From Amycolatopsis arida (GTDB lineage: Bacteria > Actinomycetota > Actinomycetes > Mycobacteriales > Pseudonocardiaceae): a stretch of DNA of 64,000 nucleotides. A program made the position numbers and the translations under genes. Where the stretch lies: the NCBI RefSeq assembly GCF_900115565.1, contig NZ_FOWW01000007.1:62001-126000 (forward strand), read 5' to 3'. Positions 18,132-27,923 of this stretch are shown piece by piece. The stretch's first letter is position 1. Every line of letters begins with the position of its first letter. The notes beneath the pieces are model-generated. The model had not been told where the DNA came from. It saw only the letters and a program-made list of their open reading frames with translations, and did not search any database.

Positions 18132-19394
18132 GTGGACGCCACGCTCGACCTCGCCCGCCTGCAGTTCGCGCTGACCGCGGGCGCGCACTTCCTGTTCGTC
18201 GCGCTGACCCTGGGGCTGGCCACGGTGGTGGCCTGCCTGCAGACCAGGGCGACGTTCAGCGGGAACCCCGCGCACCGGCGCATGGTGCGCTTCTGGGGGC
18301 AGCTCTACGTGATCAACTACGCGGTGGGGATCGTCACCGGGCTGGTCATGGAGTTCCAGTTCGGACTGAGCTGGAGCGGGCTGACCCGGGTCGCCGGGAA
18401 CGTGTTCGGCGCCGCGCTGGCGATGGAGACGCTGGTGGCGTTCTTCGTCGAGTCCACCTTCCTCGGGTTGTGGATCTTCGGCTGGGACCGGTTGAATCGC
18501 TGGGCCCACCTCGCGGTGATCTGGGTGGTCACGCTCACCGCCTACGCCTCGGCGCTGTGGATCCTCGTCGCCAACGGGTTCCTACAGAACCCGGTGGGCT
18601 ACCGCCGGGACGCCGACGGCCTGCGGCTCACCGACGCGGCCGCCGTGCTGACCAACCCGAGCGCGCTCACCGCGTTCTTCCACATCCTCGCCGCTGCGCT
18701 GCTCACCGCGGGCGTGTTCCTCGCCGGGGTGAGCGCCTACCACCTGTTCCGGCGCACCGCCGACACCGCGTTCTACACGTCGTCGCTGCGGATCGGGGTG
18801 TTCCTGGCGTTGCCCGCCGCGTTCCTCACCGCGGTCAGCGGCGGGGTGCAGTTCGGCGTGGTCGCGGACGCCCAGCCGATGAAGATCGCCGCGTTCTCCG
18901 GCGACAGCGCCGAGATGGCCCGGCTGCGGGCGGAGCTGACCGCGCGCTTCGGGCCCGGCGACTACGCACCGCCGGAGTGGGCGCGCACCGCGGGCGTGTG
19001 GATGTTCGCGCTGTTCGGGTTGCTGCTGTTCCTGCTGCTGGGCAGTGCGCTGCTGGCCGCGTCGAAGCGGGTGGTACGGGGGTTCCGGCTGTGGCACCTG
19101 GCGTTGATGGCCGCGGTCCCGCTGCCGTTCGCGGCGATGATCGCCGGTTGGCTGTTCCGCGAGGGCGGCCGGCAGCCGTGGGTGATCTACGAGGTGCTGA
19201 CCACCGCGGACGCGGTGTCGCCCGTGTCGCCCGGCGCCATGCGCGCGTCGCTGGTCACGTTCACCGCGCTGTTCGGCGTGCTGATCGCGGTGAACTACTG
19301 GCTGCTGGCCCGCGCCGCGGCCCGCGGCCCGGACGCCGTGGCCCTCGGCCGCCCCGCGGAGGAGCCGCGGCCGGAACCCGCCGCGACGTACTGA
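18132..19394 (+). CDS. cydA: cytochrome bd-type quinol oxidase subunit I
   Basis: 420 residues with about nine membrane helices. It starts at GTG 18132 with [20 protein letters not shown], containing the heme-ligand His19. Other conserved pieces: [41 protein letters not shown], the second histidine region [14 protein letters not shown] and [19 protein letters not shown]. It is at the short end of the family because the periplasmic Q-loop is compact (the short-Q-loop type). It reduces oxygen with quinol as donor without pumping protons and supports respiration at low oxygen. It is followed within 12 nt by cydB. Confidence 0.92.
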   Translation: MDATLDLARLQFALTAGAHFLFVALTLGLATVVACLQTRATFSGNPAHRRMVRFWGQLYVINYAVGIVTGLVMEFQFGLSWSGLTRVAGNVFGAALAMETLVAFFVESTFLGLWIFGWDRLNRWAHLAVIWVVTLTAYASALWILVANGFLQNPVGYRRDADGLRLTDAAAVLTNPSALTAFFHILAAALLTAGVFLAGVSAYHLFRRTADTAFYTSSLRIGVFLALPAAFLTAVSGGVQFGVVADAQPMKIAAFSGDSAEMARLRAELTARFGPGDYAPPEWARTAGVWMFALFGLLLFLLLGSALLAASKRVVRGFRLWHLALMAAVPLPFAAMIAGWLFREGGRQPWVIYEVLTTADAVSPVSPGAMRASLVTFTALFGVLIAVNYWLLARAAARGPDAVALGRPAEEPRPEPAATY

Positions 19395-19406
19395 AGGAGG
19401 GTGTTC

Positions 19407-20183
19407 GTGGAGATCCTGGCCGTGGCCGTGCTGGGCCTGTTCGCGGTCGGCTGGTTCGTGCTCGGCGGCGCCGACATCGGCGTCGGCATGGTGTACCCGT
19501 ACCTCGGCCGTACCGCGACGCAGCGCCGGCTGGTGCTCGCCGCGATCGGCCCGTTCTTCCTCGCCAACGAGGTGTGGCTGCTGGCCACGGCCGGCGTGCT
19601 GGTGGGGGCGTTCCCGGCGCTGGAGGCCGAACTGTTCCACGGGCTGTTCCCGGCGATCGTCGCGCTGCTGGTCGGGTGGGTGGGCCGGGACATGGGGCTG
19701 TGGCTGCGCGGTCGGGGCGCCAGCCGGGTGTGGCACGGCCTGTGCGACGTCGCGATCACCGGGGGGAGTTGGGTGGTGGCGCTGTCCTGGGGGTGGATGT
19801 TCGCCGGGCTGCTCGCCGGGAATGTCGGGGCGCCGCCCGGCGGGGTCGCGGTCCCGCTGGTGGCGGCGGTGGTCGCGGTGCTCTTCGCCGGGCACGGGCT
19901 CTCGTTCGCGGCGCTGCGGCTGACCGGCGCGCCGCGCGCACGGGCCATCCGCCCCATCGGGCGCTGGAGCGAGCGGCGCACGTTCGCGTTGACCGCGCTG
20001 GTGATCGCCGTGCCACCGGTGGTGGCCGGGCTGCGGTTGCCGCTGACCACGTCGGCGGCCGACCCGGCGACGTTGACCCTGCTCGTGCCGGCGTTGCTCG
20101 TGCTGGTCCCGTTCGTGCTGGGCGCGCAGGGGTGGGTGTGGTGGACGTTCCGCCACCGGGTCACGAAGCCGAGCTACCTGTGA
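19407..20183 (+). CDS. cydB: cytochrome bd-type quinol oxidase subunit II (short form)
   Basis: 258 residues from GTG 19407. AAGGAGG ends at 19400, so the GTG at 19401 would have no spacing and the second GTG is preferred. Conserved starts are present ([21 protein letters not shown] and [19 protein letters not shown]). The protein is about 80 residues shorter than typical CydB, with fewer C-terminal helices. It forms the structural partner of CydA. The stop overlaps the cydD start by 4 nt. Confidence 0.85.
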   Translation: MEILAVAVLGLFAVGWFVLGGADIGVGMVYPYLGRTATQRRLVLAAIGPFFLANEVWLLATAGVLVGAFPALEAELFHGLFPAIVALLVGWVGRDMGLWLRGRGASRVWHGLCDVAITGGSWVVALSWGWMFAGLLAGNVGAPPGGVAVPLVAAVVAVLFAGHGLSFAALRLTGAPRARAIRPIGRWSERRTFALTALVIAVPPVVAGLRLPLTTSAADPATLTLLVPALLVLVPFVLGAQGWVWWTFRHRVTKPSYL

Positions 20184-21781
20184 CCGCGGTGCTGCCCCGG
20201 GCCACCACGGTCGGGTTCGCGCTGCTGGCGCTGCCGAGGGCCGGGTTGCTCGTCGCGCAGGCGACCCTGCTGGCCACGGTGGTCGCCCGGCTCGACCCGG
20301 CGCCGCTGCCGTGGCTGGCCGGCGTCGTCGCGGCACGGGCCGGGGTCGAGGGGCTGACCGAGTGGGTCGCCCGGCGCGGTGCGGTGGCGGCGAAGGCGCG
20401 GCTGCGCGGTCGGCTGCTCGCCGCCGCGGCCGGGGCGGAGCGGGGCGGCGCGTTCGGCACGCTGCTCGGGCGCGGGCTGGACGCCCTCGACCCCTACCTC
20501 GCCGGGTACCTGCCGCAGCGAGTGGCGGCCGCGGTGACCACGCCGGTGGTGCTGGTCGCGCTGACGGTGCACGACCCGCCGTCGGCGCTGGTGGTGGCCG
20601 TGACGCTGCCGCTGGTGCCGGTGTTCGGCGCGCTGGTCGGTGCGCGGACCCGCGACCTCACCCGGCACCAGTGGGCGCGGTTGGAGCGGCTCGGCGGGCA
20701 CTTCCGGGACGTGCTGGTCGGGCTGCCGACGCTGCGCGCGTTCGGCCGCGCCGAGCACCAGGCGGGCGTGATCCGGCGGATGGCCGAGGCGCACCGGGCG
20801 GCGACGATGCGCGCGCTGCGGGTGGCGATGCTGTCGGCGTTCGTGTTGGAGGTGGTCTGCGCGCTGTCGATCGCGCTGGTCGCGGTGCCGGTCGGGTTGC
20901 GGCTGCTGGACGGGCGGGTCGGGCTGGCCACGGCGCTGGCCGTGCTGCTGCTGACACCGGAGGCGTTCCTGCCGCTGCGGGCATTGGGCAGCCGGTTCCA
21001 CGCCGCCGCGGAGGGCATGGCGGTGCTGGAGCGGGTGCGCGCGGTGCTGGACCACCCGGCGGTGACCTCGGCACGGCCGGGCGGTGGAGTGACCCGCCGT
21101 GGGCCAACGGTCGGGGAGATCCGCCTGGAGGAGGTCACCGTGCGCTACCCCGGCGCCGAGCGACCGGCGCTCGACCGGGTGACGTTGGTGGTGCGGCCCG
21201 GGGAGCGGGTGGCGGTCGTCGGGCCGAGCGGCGCGGGCAAGTCGACGTTGCTGGCGGTGCTGCTGGGCCTCGTGGCGCCGACGGGCGGGCGGGTGCTGGT
21301 CGACGGCCGGGACCTGCGGGAGCTGGACCTGGCCGCGTGGCGGGAGCGGCTGGCGTGGGTGCCGCAGCGGCCGCACCTTTTCGCGGCGTCGGTGGCGGAC
21401 AACGTGCGGCTGGGCGCCCCGCACGCGTCCGAAGCCGAGGTGCGGACGGCGGCGCGGGCGGCCCACGCGGACGAGTTCGTCCGCGCGTTGCCGGCCGGCT
21501 ACGCGACGCGGCTCGGTGAGCGGGGCGCCGGGATGTCGGCGGGCCAGCGGCAACGGATCGCGCTGGCGCGGGCGTACCTGCGGAACGCGCCGGTGGTGTT
21601 GCTCGACGAGCCGACCGCGCGGCTGGACCTGGCCGCCGAGGCCGCGGTGGTCGCGGCGGCCGGGCGGTTGCTCGCCGGCCGAACCGCGATCCTGGTCGCC
21701 CACCGACCGGCGCTGGTCGAGCTGGCCGACCGAGTCGTGCAACTGGAGAACGGCCGAGTCCACGAGGCGGTGCCGGCATGA
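20180..21781 (+). CDS. cydD: thiol reductant ABC exporter, CydD-like subunit
   Basis: 533 residues. An N-terminal membrane domain (about residues 1-300) is followed by an ATPase domain: Walker [19 protein letters not shown]-loop [19 protein letters not shown], signature [16 protein letters not shown], Walker [14 protein letters not shown] and H-loop LVAHRP. CydDC exports glutathione/cysteine-type thiols and is needed to assemble the bd oxidase. The GTG start (20180) overlaps the cydB stop. Confidence 0.88.
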   Translation: MTAVLPRATTVGFALLALPRAGLLVAQATLLATVVARLDPAPLPWLAGVVAARAGVEGLTEWVARRGAVAAKARLRGRLLAAAAGAERGGAFGTLLGRGLDALDPYLAGYLPQRVAAAVTTPVVLVALTVHDPPSALVVAVTLPLVPVFGALVGARTRDLTRHQWARLERLGGHFRDVLVGLPTLRAFGRAEHQAGVIRRMAEAHRAATMRALRVAMLSAFVLEVVCALSIALVAVPVGLRLLDGRVGLATALAVLLLTPEAFLPLRALGSRFHAAAEGMAVLERVRAVLDHPAVTSARPGGGVTRRGPTVGEIRLEEVTVRYPGAERPALDRVTLVVRPGERVAVVGPSGAGKSTLLAVLLGLVAPTGGRVLVDGRDLRELDLAAWRERLAWVPQRPHLFAASVADNVRLGAPHASEAEVRTAARAAHADEFVRALPAGYATRLGERGAGMSAGQRQRIALARAYLRNAPVVLLDEPTARLDLAAEAAVVAAAGRLLAGRTAILVAHRPALVELADRVVQLENGRVHEAVPA

Positions 21782-22083
21782 CACGAACGCCCTCGGGGCG
21801 GGATTGCCTCCGCGCCCAGGCGGGCCGGCGGCCACGCACCCACCGCGCCGTGCCGCCGGTGGAGCGTGACGCCCAACCAGTTCGAGCAGGCCAACAGGCG
21901 AGGCGGCGCCGGCATGACACGAGGGCATCCACCGGCGGTCGTGGCCCGGCCGGCAGCCCCGGCACCGCGGCCGCGCCCCTCCGCGCGAAAGCGCCGACCG
22001 AGCCGCCATCCTGCTCACCCACCAGGCAGCGTCGAGCGATCCCGCGGGAAGCCGGCCGAGGACGTGCGGCGGTGACCGAGTGA
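21778..22083 (+). CDS. doubtful Arg/Pro-rich ORF bridging cydD and cydC
   Basis: A 101-codon frame starts with ATGA overlapping the cydD stop and ends with a TGA overlapping the cydC GTG, so its reading frame is perfectly coupled to both neighbours. The product is Arg/Pro/Ala-rich without any recognisable fold, and its third-position G/C bias is weaker than in cydD or cydC. A short direct repeat (GCCGGCATGACACGA) occurs at its start and again near 21908. It may be a spacer grown by duplication and not a gene. Confidence 0.25.
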   Translation: MTRTPSGRDCLRAQAGRRPRTHRAVPPVERDAQPVRAGQQARRRRHDTRASTGGRGPAGSPGTAAAPLRAKAPTEPPSCSPTRQRRAIPREAGRGRAAVTE

Positions 22084-23765
22084 GGCGAGCGCGCGTGGTG
22101 GCGGTGGTGGCCACGGCCGGGGTCCTGGGTGCGGCGGCCGAGCTGGCCGCGGTGGCGTTGCTGGCGACGGCGGCGTGGCTGCTGGCCCGCGCGGCCGAGC
22201 AGCCGCCGCTGGCGTCGCTCGGGTTGGCGATCGTCGGGGTGCGCGCGTTCGCCCTGTCCCGTGGCGGGCTGCGCTACGCCGAGCGGCTCGCCGGGCACGA
22301 CGCGGCGCTGCGGGTGGTGGCCCGGCTGCGCGAGCGGGTCTTCCTGGCACTGGCCGGGCGGCGGGACGGCCGGGACGGTGACGCGTTGTCCCGCATGGTC
22401 GGCGACACCGAGAGCGCGCAGGACCTGGTGCTGCGGTGCCTGCTGCCGGGTGTGTCAGCGGCGGCGGTGGCGGTCGGGGCGAGTGCGCTGTGCTGGCTGC
22501 TGTTGCCGGCCGCCGGCGCCGTGCTGCTGGCGGGGCTGGTAGTCGCCGGAATGCTGGTGCCGACGGCGGCGGCGATGGTCGGCGGCCGGCTCGCCGACCG
22601 GGTGGCCGCCGCGCGGGGCGAGCTGGCGGTGCGCGGGCTCGACCTCGTCGACGGCGCGCCCGACCTCGCCGCGTTCGGGGCCACCGGCCTCGCCGAGGCA
22701 CGGGCCGAGCGGACCGTTGCGCGGTTGGTCCGTGCCGAGCGCGTGGCCGGGCGGGTCGGCACGGCGGTGGTCGCGAGTGGTGTGCTCGTGCAGGGACTGA
22801 CCGCGGTGGGGGTGGCGCTGGTGGCGCTGCGCGCGGAGGTGGGCGAGGTGCTGGTGGCGGTGCTGGCGTTGACCGCGCTGGCCGCGGTGGAGGCCGTGCT
22901 CCCGGTGGCCGGGGCGGCGCGGCGATACCGCGAGCTGCGGCCGGCACTGCGCCGGGTGGCCGAGCCGCGGCCGGTGACCGGCGCACCGAGGCCGCGGCCC
23001 GGCCGGGCATCCCCGGTCGTCCCGGCTGATGCGAGTCGACCGGCCGGTCTACGGCCGGGCGGCACGGCCGGCCCTGGGCGGGCGGACCGAATCGTGCTGT
23101 CCGGGGTGCGGGTGGACTACGGCGGGAGGACCGCGCTGGCCGGAGTGGACCTCGAGGTGGCGGCGGGGCGCGCGGTGGCGGTGGTGGGCGCGAGCGGCGC
23201 GGGGAAGAGCACGTTGCTCGGGGTGCTGGCCGGGTTGGTGGAGCCGAGCGCGGGGACCGTGCGGGTGCCGGAGGCGCGGGCGCTGACGCAGGACGCGCAC
23301 GTGTTCGCGGCGTCGATCCGGGCCAACCTCGCGCTGGCCCGGCCCGGTGCGGGCGACGCGGAGCTCGCGGAGGCGGCGCGGGTGGCCGGCGTCGCGGAGT
23401 GGGTCGAGCGGCTGCCCCGCGGCTGGGACACGGTGGTGGGCGAGGGTGGGCAGGGCATGTCCGGCGGGCAACGGCAGCGGTTGCTGCTGGCCCGGGCGCT
23501 GCTGGCCGACCCACCGGTGCTGCTGCTGGACGAGCCGACCGAGGGGATGGAGGACGCGCTGGGCACGGAGGTGCTGCGTCGCGTGCTGCGATCCCGCGCC
23601 GGACGGACGACGGTGGTGGTGACCCACCGGCTGGCCGACCTGGCCGAGCTCGGCTTCCACGAGGCGCTGGTCCTGGACGCGGGACGCGTCGTCGCTCGAG
23701 TGGATTCGTCCATTGTGGGACAATTGGTCGAGGAATCGTCCTCAACACCACAGCTGGAAAGTTGA
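22080..23765 (+). CDS. cydC: thiol reductant ABC exporter, CydC-like subunit
   Basis: 561 residues. Membrane domain at residues ~1-290 (LGAAAELAAVALLATAAWLL, then the cydC-typical ALRVVARLRERVFLALAGR). A low-complexity Pro/Arg linker follows at ~300-330. The ATPase domain has Walker [20 protein letters not shown]-loop LTQDAHVFAASIRANLALA, signature MSGGQRQRLLLARALL, Walker B PVLLLDEPTEGMED and H-loop VVTHRL. It forms the heterodimer with CydD. GTG start 22080. Confidence 0.87.
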   Translation: MRRARVVAVVATAGVLGAAAELAAVALLATAAWLLARAAEQPPLASLGLAIVGVRAFALSRGGLRYAERLAGHDAALRVVARLRERVFLALAGRRDGRDGDALSRMVGDTESAQDLVLRCLLPGVSAAAVAVGASALCWLLLPAAGAVLLAGLVVAGMLVPTAAAMVGGRLADRVAAARGELAVRGLDLVDGAPDLAAFGATGLAEARAERTVARLVRAERVAGRVGTAVVASGVLVQGLTAVGVALVALRAEVGEVLVAVLALTALAAVEAVLPVAGAARRYRELRPALRRVAEPRPVTGAPRPRPGRASPVVPADASRPAGLRPGGTAGPGRADRIVLSGVRVDYGGRTALAGVDLEVAAGRAVAVVGASGAGKSTLLGVLAGLVEPSAGTVRVPEARALTQDAHVFAASIRANLALARPGAGDAELAEAARVAGVAEWVERLPRGWDTVVGEGGQGMSGGQRQRLLLARALLADPPVLLLDEPTEGMEDALGTEVLRRVLRSRAGRTTVVVTHRLADLAELGFHEALVLDAGRVVARVDSSIVGQLVEESSSTPQLES

Positions 23766-23793
23766 TGACGACGACCATTAGTCAGCCGCGCGA

Positions 23794-24423
23794 TCACAGC
23801 GGATCACTCTGCCCGTGACGGCAAGTCCGCGCAATCAGATCTGGCCAAACGTCGATAGCTTCCGCCGCGGCAGCGCGGACGGTGGCACCATCCAGCTCGC
23901 AACGAGTCTCTGCTATCTCCTGATCAGGCCACTCAACTACCAAAAAGAACGGCCCACCTGAGGGAAGTGGCTGGAGGTAGATATCGTGGCGAGCATGGAA
24001 GGGGTTCCCACTTCCACCGTCAACCCAGAAGGTCGGTCTCGCGTCATGCCCCGAGGAAGGCAACTCGTCAAAGTTGGTGGCTCGGCGGCCGTCGTCGTAC
24101 AGGACACCAAACCGCAGGGCGCCTCGGGTCCTCGGCCATTCATGACCGAAGCCGAGCGCGTCAAGGGCAGAAGCTCCCTGCACCGTACGTCGTTGAAAAA
24201 CATCGATACTCAAAGTGAGGCCTGCTGGCCAACATCGAACACCGCTGAGCGCCACACAAGCACGAGCGTTCTTCGCGAGAACCTGGCTCCATGGAACAAC
24301 AACCGGAATTACCCAATCATCCGGAGGACCTGGATAACCGGGAGGCGGCGCAGACAGTTCTTCTTCCTCTCCGGTTGACACGTGTTTCGCATCAATAAGC
24401 GGAGCATCGTCGAAAAACCCCAA
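23794..24423 (-). CDS. hypothetical protein, AT-richer than surroundings
   Basis: 209 residues. The start is TTG 24421-24423, supported by GGAAGGAG six nt upstream. An acidic N-terminus precedes a Pro-rich stretch (SAPPPGYPGPPDDWVIP), then a beta-rich domain (FGVLYDDGRRATNF, PFFLVVEWPDQEIAETRCEL) ending in a helix with WPD. No family recognised. Codon usage is clearly less GC-biased than in the cyd genes, which suggests recent acquisition. Confidence 0.65.
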   Translation of the reverse strand: MGFFDDAPLIDAKHVSTGEEEELSAPPPGYPGPPDDWVIPVVVPWSQVLAKNARACVALSGVRCWPAGLTLSIDVFQRRTVQGASALDALGFGHEWPRTRGALRFGVLYDDGRRATNFDELPSSGHDARPTFWVDGGSGNPFHARHDIYLQPLPSGGPFFLVVEWPDQEIAETRCELDGATVRAAAAEAIDVWPDLIARTCRHGQSDPL

Positions 24424-24610
24424 CTACGGCTCCTTCCGGTCATGTCACACGGCGTGGGCGCCTTCAAGTACGCCAACAGTGGCAGCAGTACCACGACCAT
24501 GATACACGCTACGCTACACCTACGGTTCACCTATAAGCGTGGAGTAAACCATGTCAAATTGGCTGACCCGCACCCGGGCGCTGGCATGACCACTCTTGAG
24601 CACACCTGAA

Positions 24611-24649
24611 GTACTTGCCCCGGAGCTCCAACTCCTCCGGGGCAAGTAC
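24611..24649. terminator. strong hairpin terminator
   Basis: A perfect 15-bp stem pairs GTACTTGCCCCGGAG (24611-24625) with 24635-24649 across a 9-nt loop. It lies 36 nt beyond the stop of the secreted-protein gene (end 24685, minus strand). Confidence 0.8.
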
Positions 24650-24684
24650 GAGATGGTAGCCTAATAGCGCCCTATGTCAGGCAA

Positions 24685-25125
24685 TCAAGGCCTGATACAG
24701 GGCGTCCGCCAGGTGTTTTGCGCAACGGTCATGGTACCCCTGTAGCAAGCTCCCTTGATCGGATCACCGACCCAACCCCGCTTGACCCTCTCACCGGCTC
24801 GCACCCGGTGGAAGGTCTCGAGGTGGTAGACACCCGAGGGAGTGGAGATCCTCATTATAACATTCGAGATAGTAGGTCCACTACGCTTGTCATAGCTCAC
24901 GGTAAAAACTGGCCATCCCGGGTCGTGTGGGCCATAAGTGATACACAACCAACCATTGCCAGTGGCAACGCACTTCGGTGGGTGATCTTTTGGCTGACTT
25001 GAATTGACCTCGACTGTCGAAGTTGCTGGCACCCGAGCGGGCTGAGCGACAGCTAAGCTACTTGATGACAACACGAGAGCAGCCAAAGCGGCCATAATAC
25101 CAGACGAAACGCGCATTCTTGCCAT
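24685..25125 (-). CDS. small secreted hypothetical protein
   Basis: 146 residues. The N-terminus is a Sec signal peptide (MRVSSGIMAALAALVLSSSS, then LAVAQPA). The mature part is ~115 residues with four cysteines (PKCVATGNGWLCITYG near the start; GACYRG and TPCIRP at the end), compatible with two disulfides. No family recognised. Like its neighbour, it is AT-richer than the rest of the window. Confidence 0.7.
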   Translation of the reverse strand: MARMRVSSGIMAALAALVLSSSSLAVAQPARVPATSTVEVNSSQPKDHPPKCVATGNGWLCITYGPHDPGWPVFTVSYDKRSGPTISNVIMRISTPSGVYHLETFHRVRAGERVKRGWVGDPIKGACYRGTMTVAQNTWRTPCIRP

Positions 25126-25444
25126 ATTCCCCCCTTGGGAATCATTAGGGCCGAATCACGAAGGCTCGATAAAGCCGTTCCCTAAACCCCGCTAGGCCCT
25201 CCCTGCCAAGACACAATCGATAGTGCCAACAATAAGTGATCCACCAAACCGCCAAAAGGGTGAAGCGAGACACGAGGAAGCGCGTCGGCCTTGCTTCAAC
25301 TGATCACGCGTGGAACGCGCTCGTACATGTCGCCCCGCAGGGCATACCTCTCGGATGAGATGCTCACGACATCAACCTGTTCTAGCAGCGCTACCCACAG
25401 TGCAGCACCGCCTCGTGAACATGGCGGTTCGCTGGTCTGAGCAT
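25126..25444. other. AT-richer intergenic region
   Basis: No gene, RNA or strong inverted repeat is visible. It contains the promoter side of the secreted-protein gene (25126-25210, the most AT-rich part) and the downstream side of the SDR gene. It belongs to the low-GC patch that starts at 23.8 kb. Confidence 0.4.
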
Positions 25445-26167
25445 TCACACCAGGCCGCCGTCGGCGCGGAGGTTCTGGCCGGTGACCCACCGGGCGTCCG
25501 GGCCGCACAGGAACGCCACCACGTCCGCCACGTCGGCCGGTGTGCCCAGTCGCCGCAGCGGCGTCATCCCGGCCACCCCCGCCACGGCCTCCGGCGGCGC
25601 CGCCGCACGCAGCAGGTCGGTGTCCGTCACGCCCGGGGACACCGTGTTCACCGTGACGCCCCGCGGCCCCAGCTCCCGGCTCGCCACCCGCGCGATCTGC
25701 TCCACCGCCGCCTTGCTCGCCGCGTACACCGACTCGCCCGGACTCGGCCACACCGTGGTCACCGACGACACCACCACGATCCGGCCGCCCTCACCCAGCC
25801 GCCGCGCCGCCTGCTGCACCGCCAGGAACGTCCCCCGCGCGTTCACCGCCATCACCCGCTCGTACTCCGCCAGAGTCACCTCCGCCAACGGCGTCGACGC
25901 GGCCACACCGGCGTTGCCCACCAGCACGTCCACCCCGCCGAGCACCTCATCCGCCACCGCGAACAGTCGCTCCACCTCCGCCGGCTCCGCCTGGTCGGCC
26001 CGCACCGCGTGCGCCCGCTCGCCGGCCACCTCCGCCGCCGCGGCGTCGTCCCGCGCGTAGCTGAACACCACCGTCGCGCCCTCGGCCACCAGCCGCCGCA
26101 CCACCGCCCGGCCGATGCCGCGGGCGCCGCCGGTCACCACCGCTCGCTGTCCCTCGAGAGTTTCCAT
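25445..26167 (-). CDS. short-chain dehydrogenase/reductase
   Basis: 240 residues, classical SDR length. NAD(P)-binding TGGARGIGRAVV (residues ~13-24), VGNAGVAAS, catalytic Ser in VVVSSVTTVW and the YAASK motif (Tyr and Lys of the catalytic tetrad), then PGVTDTDLL and the C-terminal WVTGQNLRADGG. It resembles FabG-type 3-oxoacyl reductases, but the substrate is open. It is divergent from a WYL regulator with a perfect palindrome between them. Confidence 0.9.
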   Translation of the reverse strand: METLEGQRAVVTGGARGIGRAVVRRLVAEGATVVFSYARDDAAAAEVAGERAHAVRADQAEPAEVERLFAVADEVLGGVDVLVGNAGVAASTPLAEVTLAEYERVMAVNARGTFLAVQQAARRLGEGGRIVVVSSVTTVWPSPGESVYAASKAAVEQIARVASRELGPRGVTVNTVSPGVTDTDLLRAAAPPEAVAGVAGMTPLRRLGTPADVADVVAFLCGPDARWVTGQNLRADGGLV

Positions 26168-26183
26168 GCACGGCAGCGTTCCG

Positions 26184-26214
26184 CCGATCGCGGCCAGTTC
26201 CGGGCCGCGATCGG
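26184..26214. promoter_or_regulatory. operator between SDR and WYL regulator
   Basis: CCGATCGCGGCC (26184-26195) and its exact reverse complement (26203-26214) are separated by 7 nt, in the 62-bp divergent intergenic region. It is the probable binding site of the WYL regulator. Confidence 0.6.
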
Positions 26215-26229
26215 CGCGACACTGGACAC

Positions 26230-27327
26230 ATGCTCGACACCTCGGCCCGGCTCCTGCGGTTGCTCACCCTGCTGCAGGTCCGCCCGCACTGGGCCACCGC
26301 CGACCTCGCCGACCGGCTCGGCGTGGCGCCGCGCACCGTGCGCCGCGACGTCGGTCGGCTCCGCCAGCTCGGCTACCCCGTGCACGCCACCCCCGGCGTG
26401 GCCGGCGGCTACCGGCTCGGCTCCGGCGCCCGGTTGCCCCCGCTGCTGCTCGACGACGCCGAGGCCGTGGCCGTCGCGGTCGCCCTGCGCGCCGCCGCCG
26501 GCGGCACGGTCGCCGGGATCGAGGAACCCTGCCTGAGCGCGCTGACCAAGCTCGAGCAGGTGCTCCCCACCCGGCTGCGGCACCGCGTCGCCACCGTGCC
26601 CGCCTACACGGTCACCACCCCGCCCGGCGGTCCGCGCGCCGACCCGGACGTGCTGGCCACCCTCGCCGCGGCGTGCCGGGACTCCGTGCGGCTCCGCGTC
26701 GACTACCGCACCCACGACGGCCGCGCCGACCTCCGCACCGTCGAGCCGCACCGGCTGGTGCACACCGGGCGCCGCTGGTACCTCGTGGCCTGGGACGTCG
26801 ACCGCGCCGACTGGCGCACGTTCCGGGTGGACCGGCTGCGCCCCCGCACCCCGGCCGGCCCGCGCGTCCCGCCCCGCGAGCCTCCCACCGACGCCGCGAC
26901 ACTGGTGACCCGCGGCGTCGCCGACGCGCTGTGGCGCTACCGCGCGCGGGTCCGGGTGCACGCCCCGGCCACCGCCGTCGCCGACCGGGTGCCGCCGACC
27001 TGGCCGGTGATCGCGGGTGACGGCACGAGCTGCGTGCTGGACGCGGGCGCGGACGACCCACGCCGGCTCGCCGTGTACCTGGCCGCACTGGACGCCGAGG
27101 TCGAGGTCCCCGCCGACGCGCCCGAGCTGGCCGCCGAGCTCCGCGCGCTGGCCCTCCGCTGCCACCGCGCGGCGAACCAGACCAGCGCGGCGAACCAGAC
27201 CGGTGCGGCGAATCGAGCCAGTGCGGCGAACCAGTCCGGTGCCGGCGCCGCGGGTCAGGCCGGCCGGCGTACCGGCAGGTCCCCGTCCACCGGCTCGCCG
27301 GCCAGCGGCAGCATCCCGAGCCGGTAG
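26230..27327 (+). CDS. WYL-domain HTH transcriptional regulator
   Basis: 365 residues. An N-terminal winged HTH (TADLADRLGVAPRTVRRDVG, then RLRQLGYPVHATPGVAGGYR) is followed by the WYL domain (SVRLRVDYRTHDGRADLRTV, then VHTGRRWYLVAWDVDR). The last ~60 residues are a low-complexity tail of AANQT/AANRA-type repeats from about 27170, and the 3' end overlaps the convergent LuxR gene by about 73 nt. The divergent SDR is the likely target. Confidence 0.85.
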   Translation: MLDTSARLLRLLTLLQVRPHWATADLADRLGVAPRTVRRDVGRLRQLGYPVHATPGVAGGYRLGSGARLPPLLLDDAEAVAVAVALRAAAGGTVAGIEEPCLSALTKLEQVLPTRLRHRVATVPAYTVTTPPGGPRADPDVLATLAAACRDSVRLRVDYRTHDGRADLRTVEPHRLVHTGRRWYLVAWDVDRADWRTFRVDRLRPRTPAGPRVPPREPPTDAATLVTRGVADALWRYRARVRVHAPATAVADRVPPTWPVIAGDGTSCVLDAGADDPRRLAVYLAALDAEVEVPADAPELAAELRALALRCHRAANQTSAANQTGAANRASAANQSGAGAAGQAGRRTGRSPSTGSPASGSIPSR

Positions 27328-27923
27328 CCGAGCGCCACGGCGTGCGTGCGGTTGTCGGCGTGCAGCTTGCTCAGCACGGAGCGCACGTGGCAGCGGATGG
27401 TGTCGGTGCTGAGGTAGAGCCGCCGCCCGATGTCCTCGTTCGTGTAGCCCTCGGCCATCAGCTCGAGCACGGTCTGCTCCCGCCGGCTCAGCGCCCGCCG
27501 CCGCGGCCCGGCCGGCCGGAACGCCGGGTGCTCGTAACCGCGCCCCAGGTAGGTGCGCACCAGCGCGACCCGTAGCTCGTCGGGCGAGGCCGCGGCCGGC
27601 AGCAGGCCGGCCACGCCGGCGGCGTGCAGCGCCCCGGGCACCGCGGGGTGCGCTCCCGCCGGCAGCAGGACCAGCAGCGGCGGCGCCCCGACCAGCCGCC
27701 GGGCGAACGCTAGCGCCGTCGCCGGATCGGTGTTCGTCACCACCAGCGCGGGCTCGACGGTGCGCAGCGCCCCGAGCGCCTCCGCCGCCGTGCCGGTCCG
27801 CAACCAGCCGGCGACATCGGGCAACGTCCGCTGCGCCGTGCTGCCGAGCCCCAGCCCGGAGATCGGGCAGGGGTCGAGCACCAGCACCGCGCGGCGCGTG
27901 CCCGCCCTGTCGCCGTGCGCCAT
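27255..27923 (-). CDS. LuxR-type response regulator-like protein
   Basis: 222 residues from ATG 27923, nine nt after GGAAGGGG. The N-terminal half (AVLVLDPCPISGLGLGSTAQ and ALVVTNTDPATALAFARRLV) has a receiver-like fold, but the phosphoacceptor region is VVTNTDP, not a usual VLLDxxMP, so phosphorylation is doubtful. The C-terminal HTH is a standard LuxR domain (LSRREQTVLELMAEGYTNED, then STDTIRCHVRSVLSKLHADN). No kinase is adjacent. Confidence 0.8.
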   Translation of the reverse strand: MAHGDRAGTRRAVLVLDPCPISGLGLGSTAQRTLPDVAGWLRTGTAAEALGALRTVEPALVVTNTDPATALAFARRLVGAPPLLVLLPAGAHPAVPGALHAAGVAGLLPAAASPDELRVALVRTYLGRGYEHPAFRPAGPRRRALSRREQTVLELMAEGYTNEDIGRRLYLSTDTIRCHVRSVLSKLHADNRTHAVALGYRLGMLPLAGEPVDGDLPVRRPA

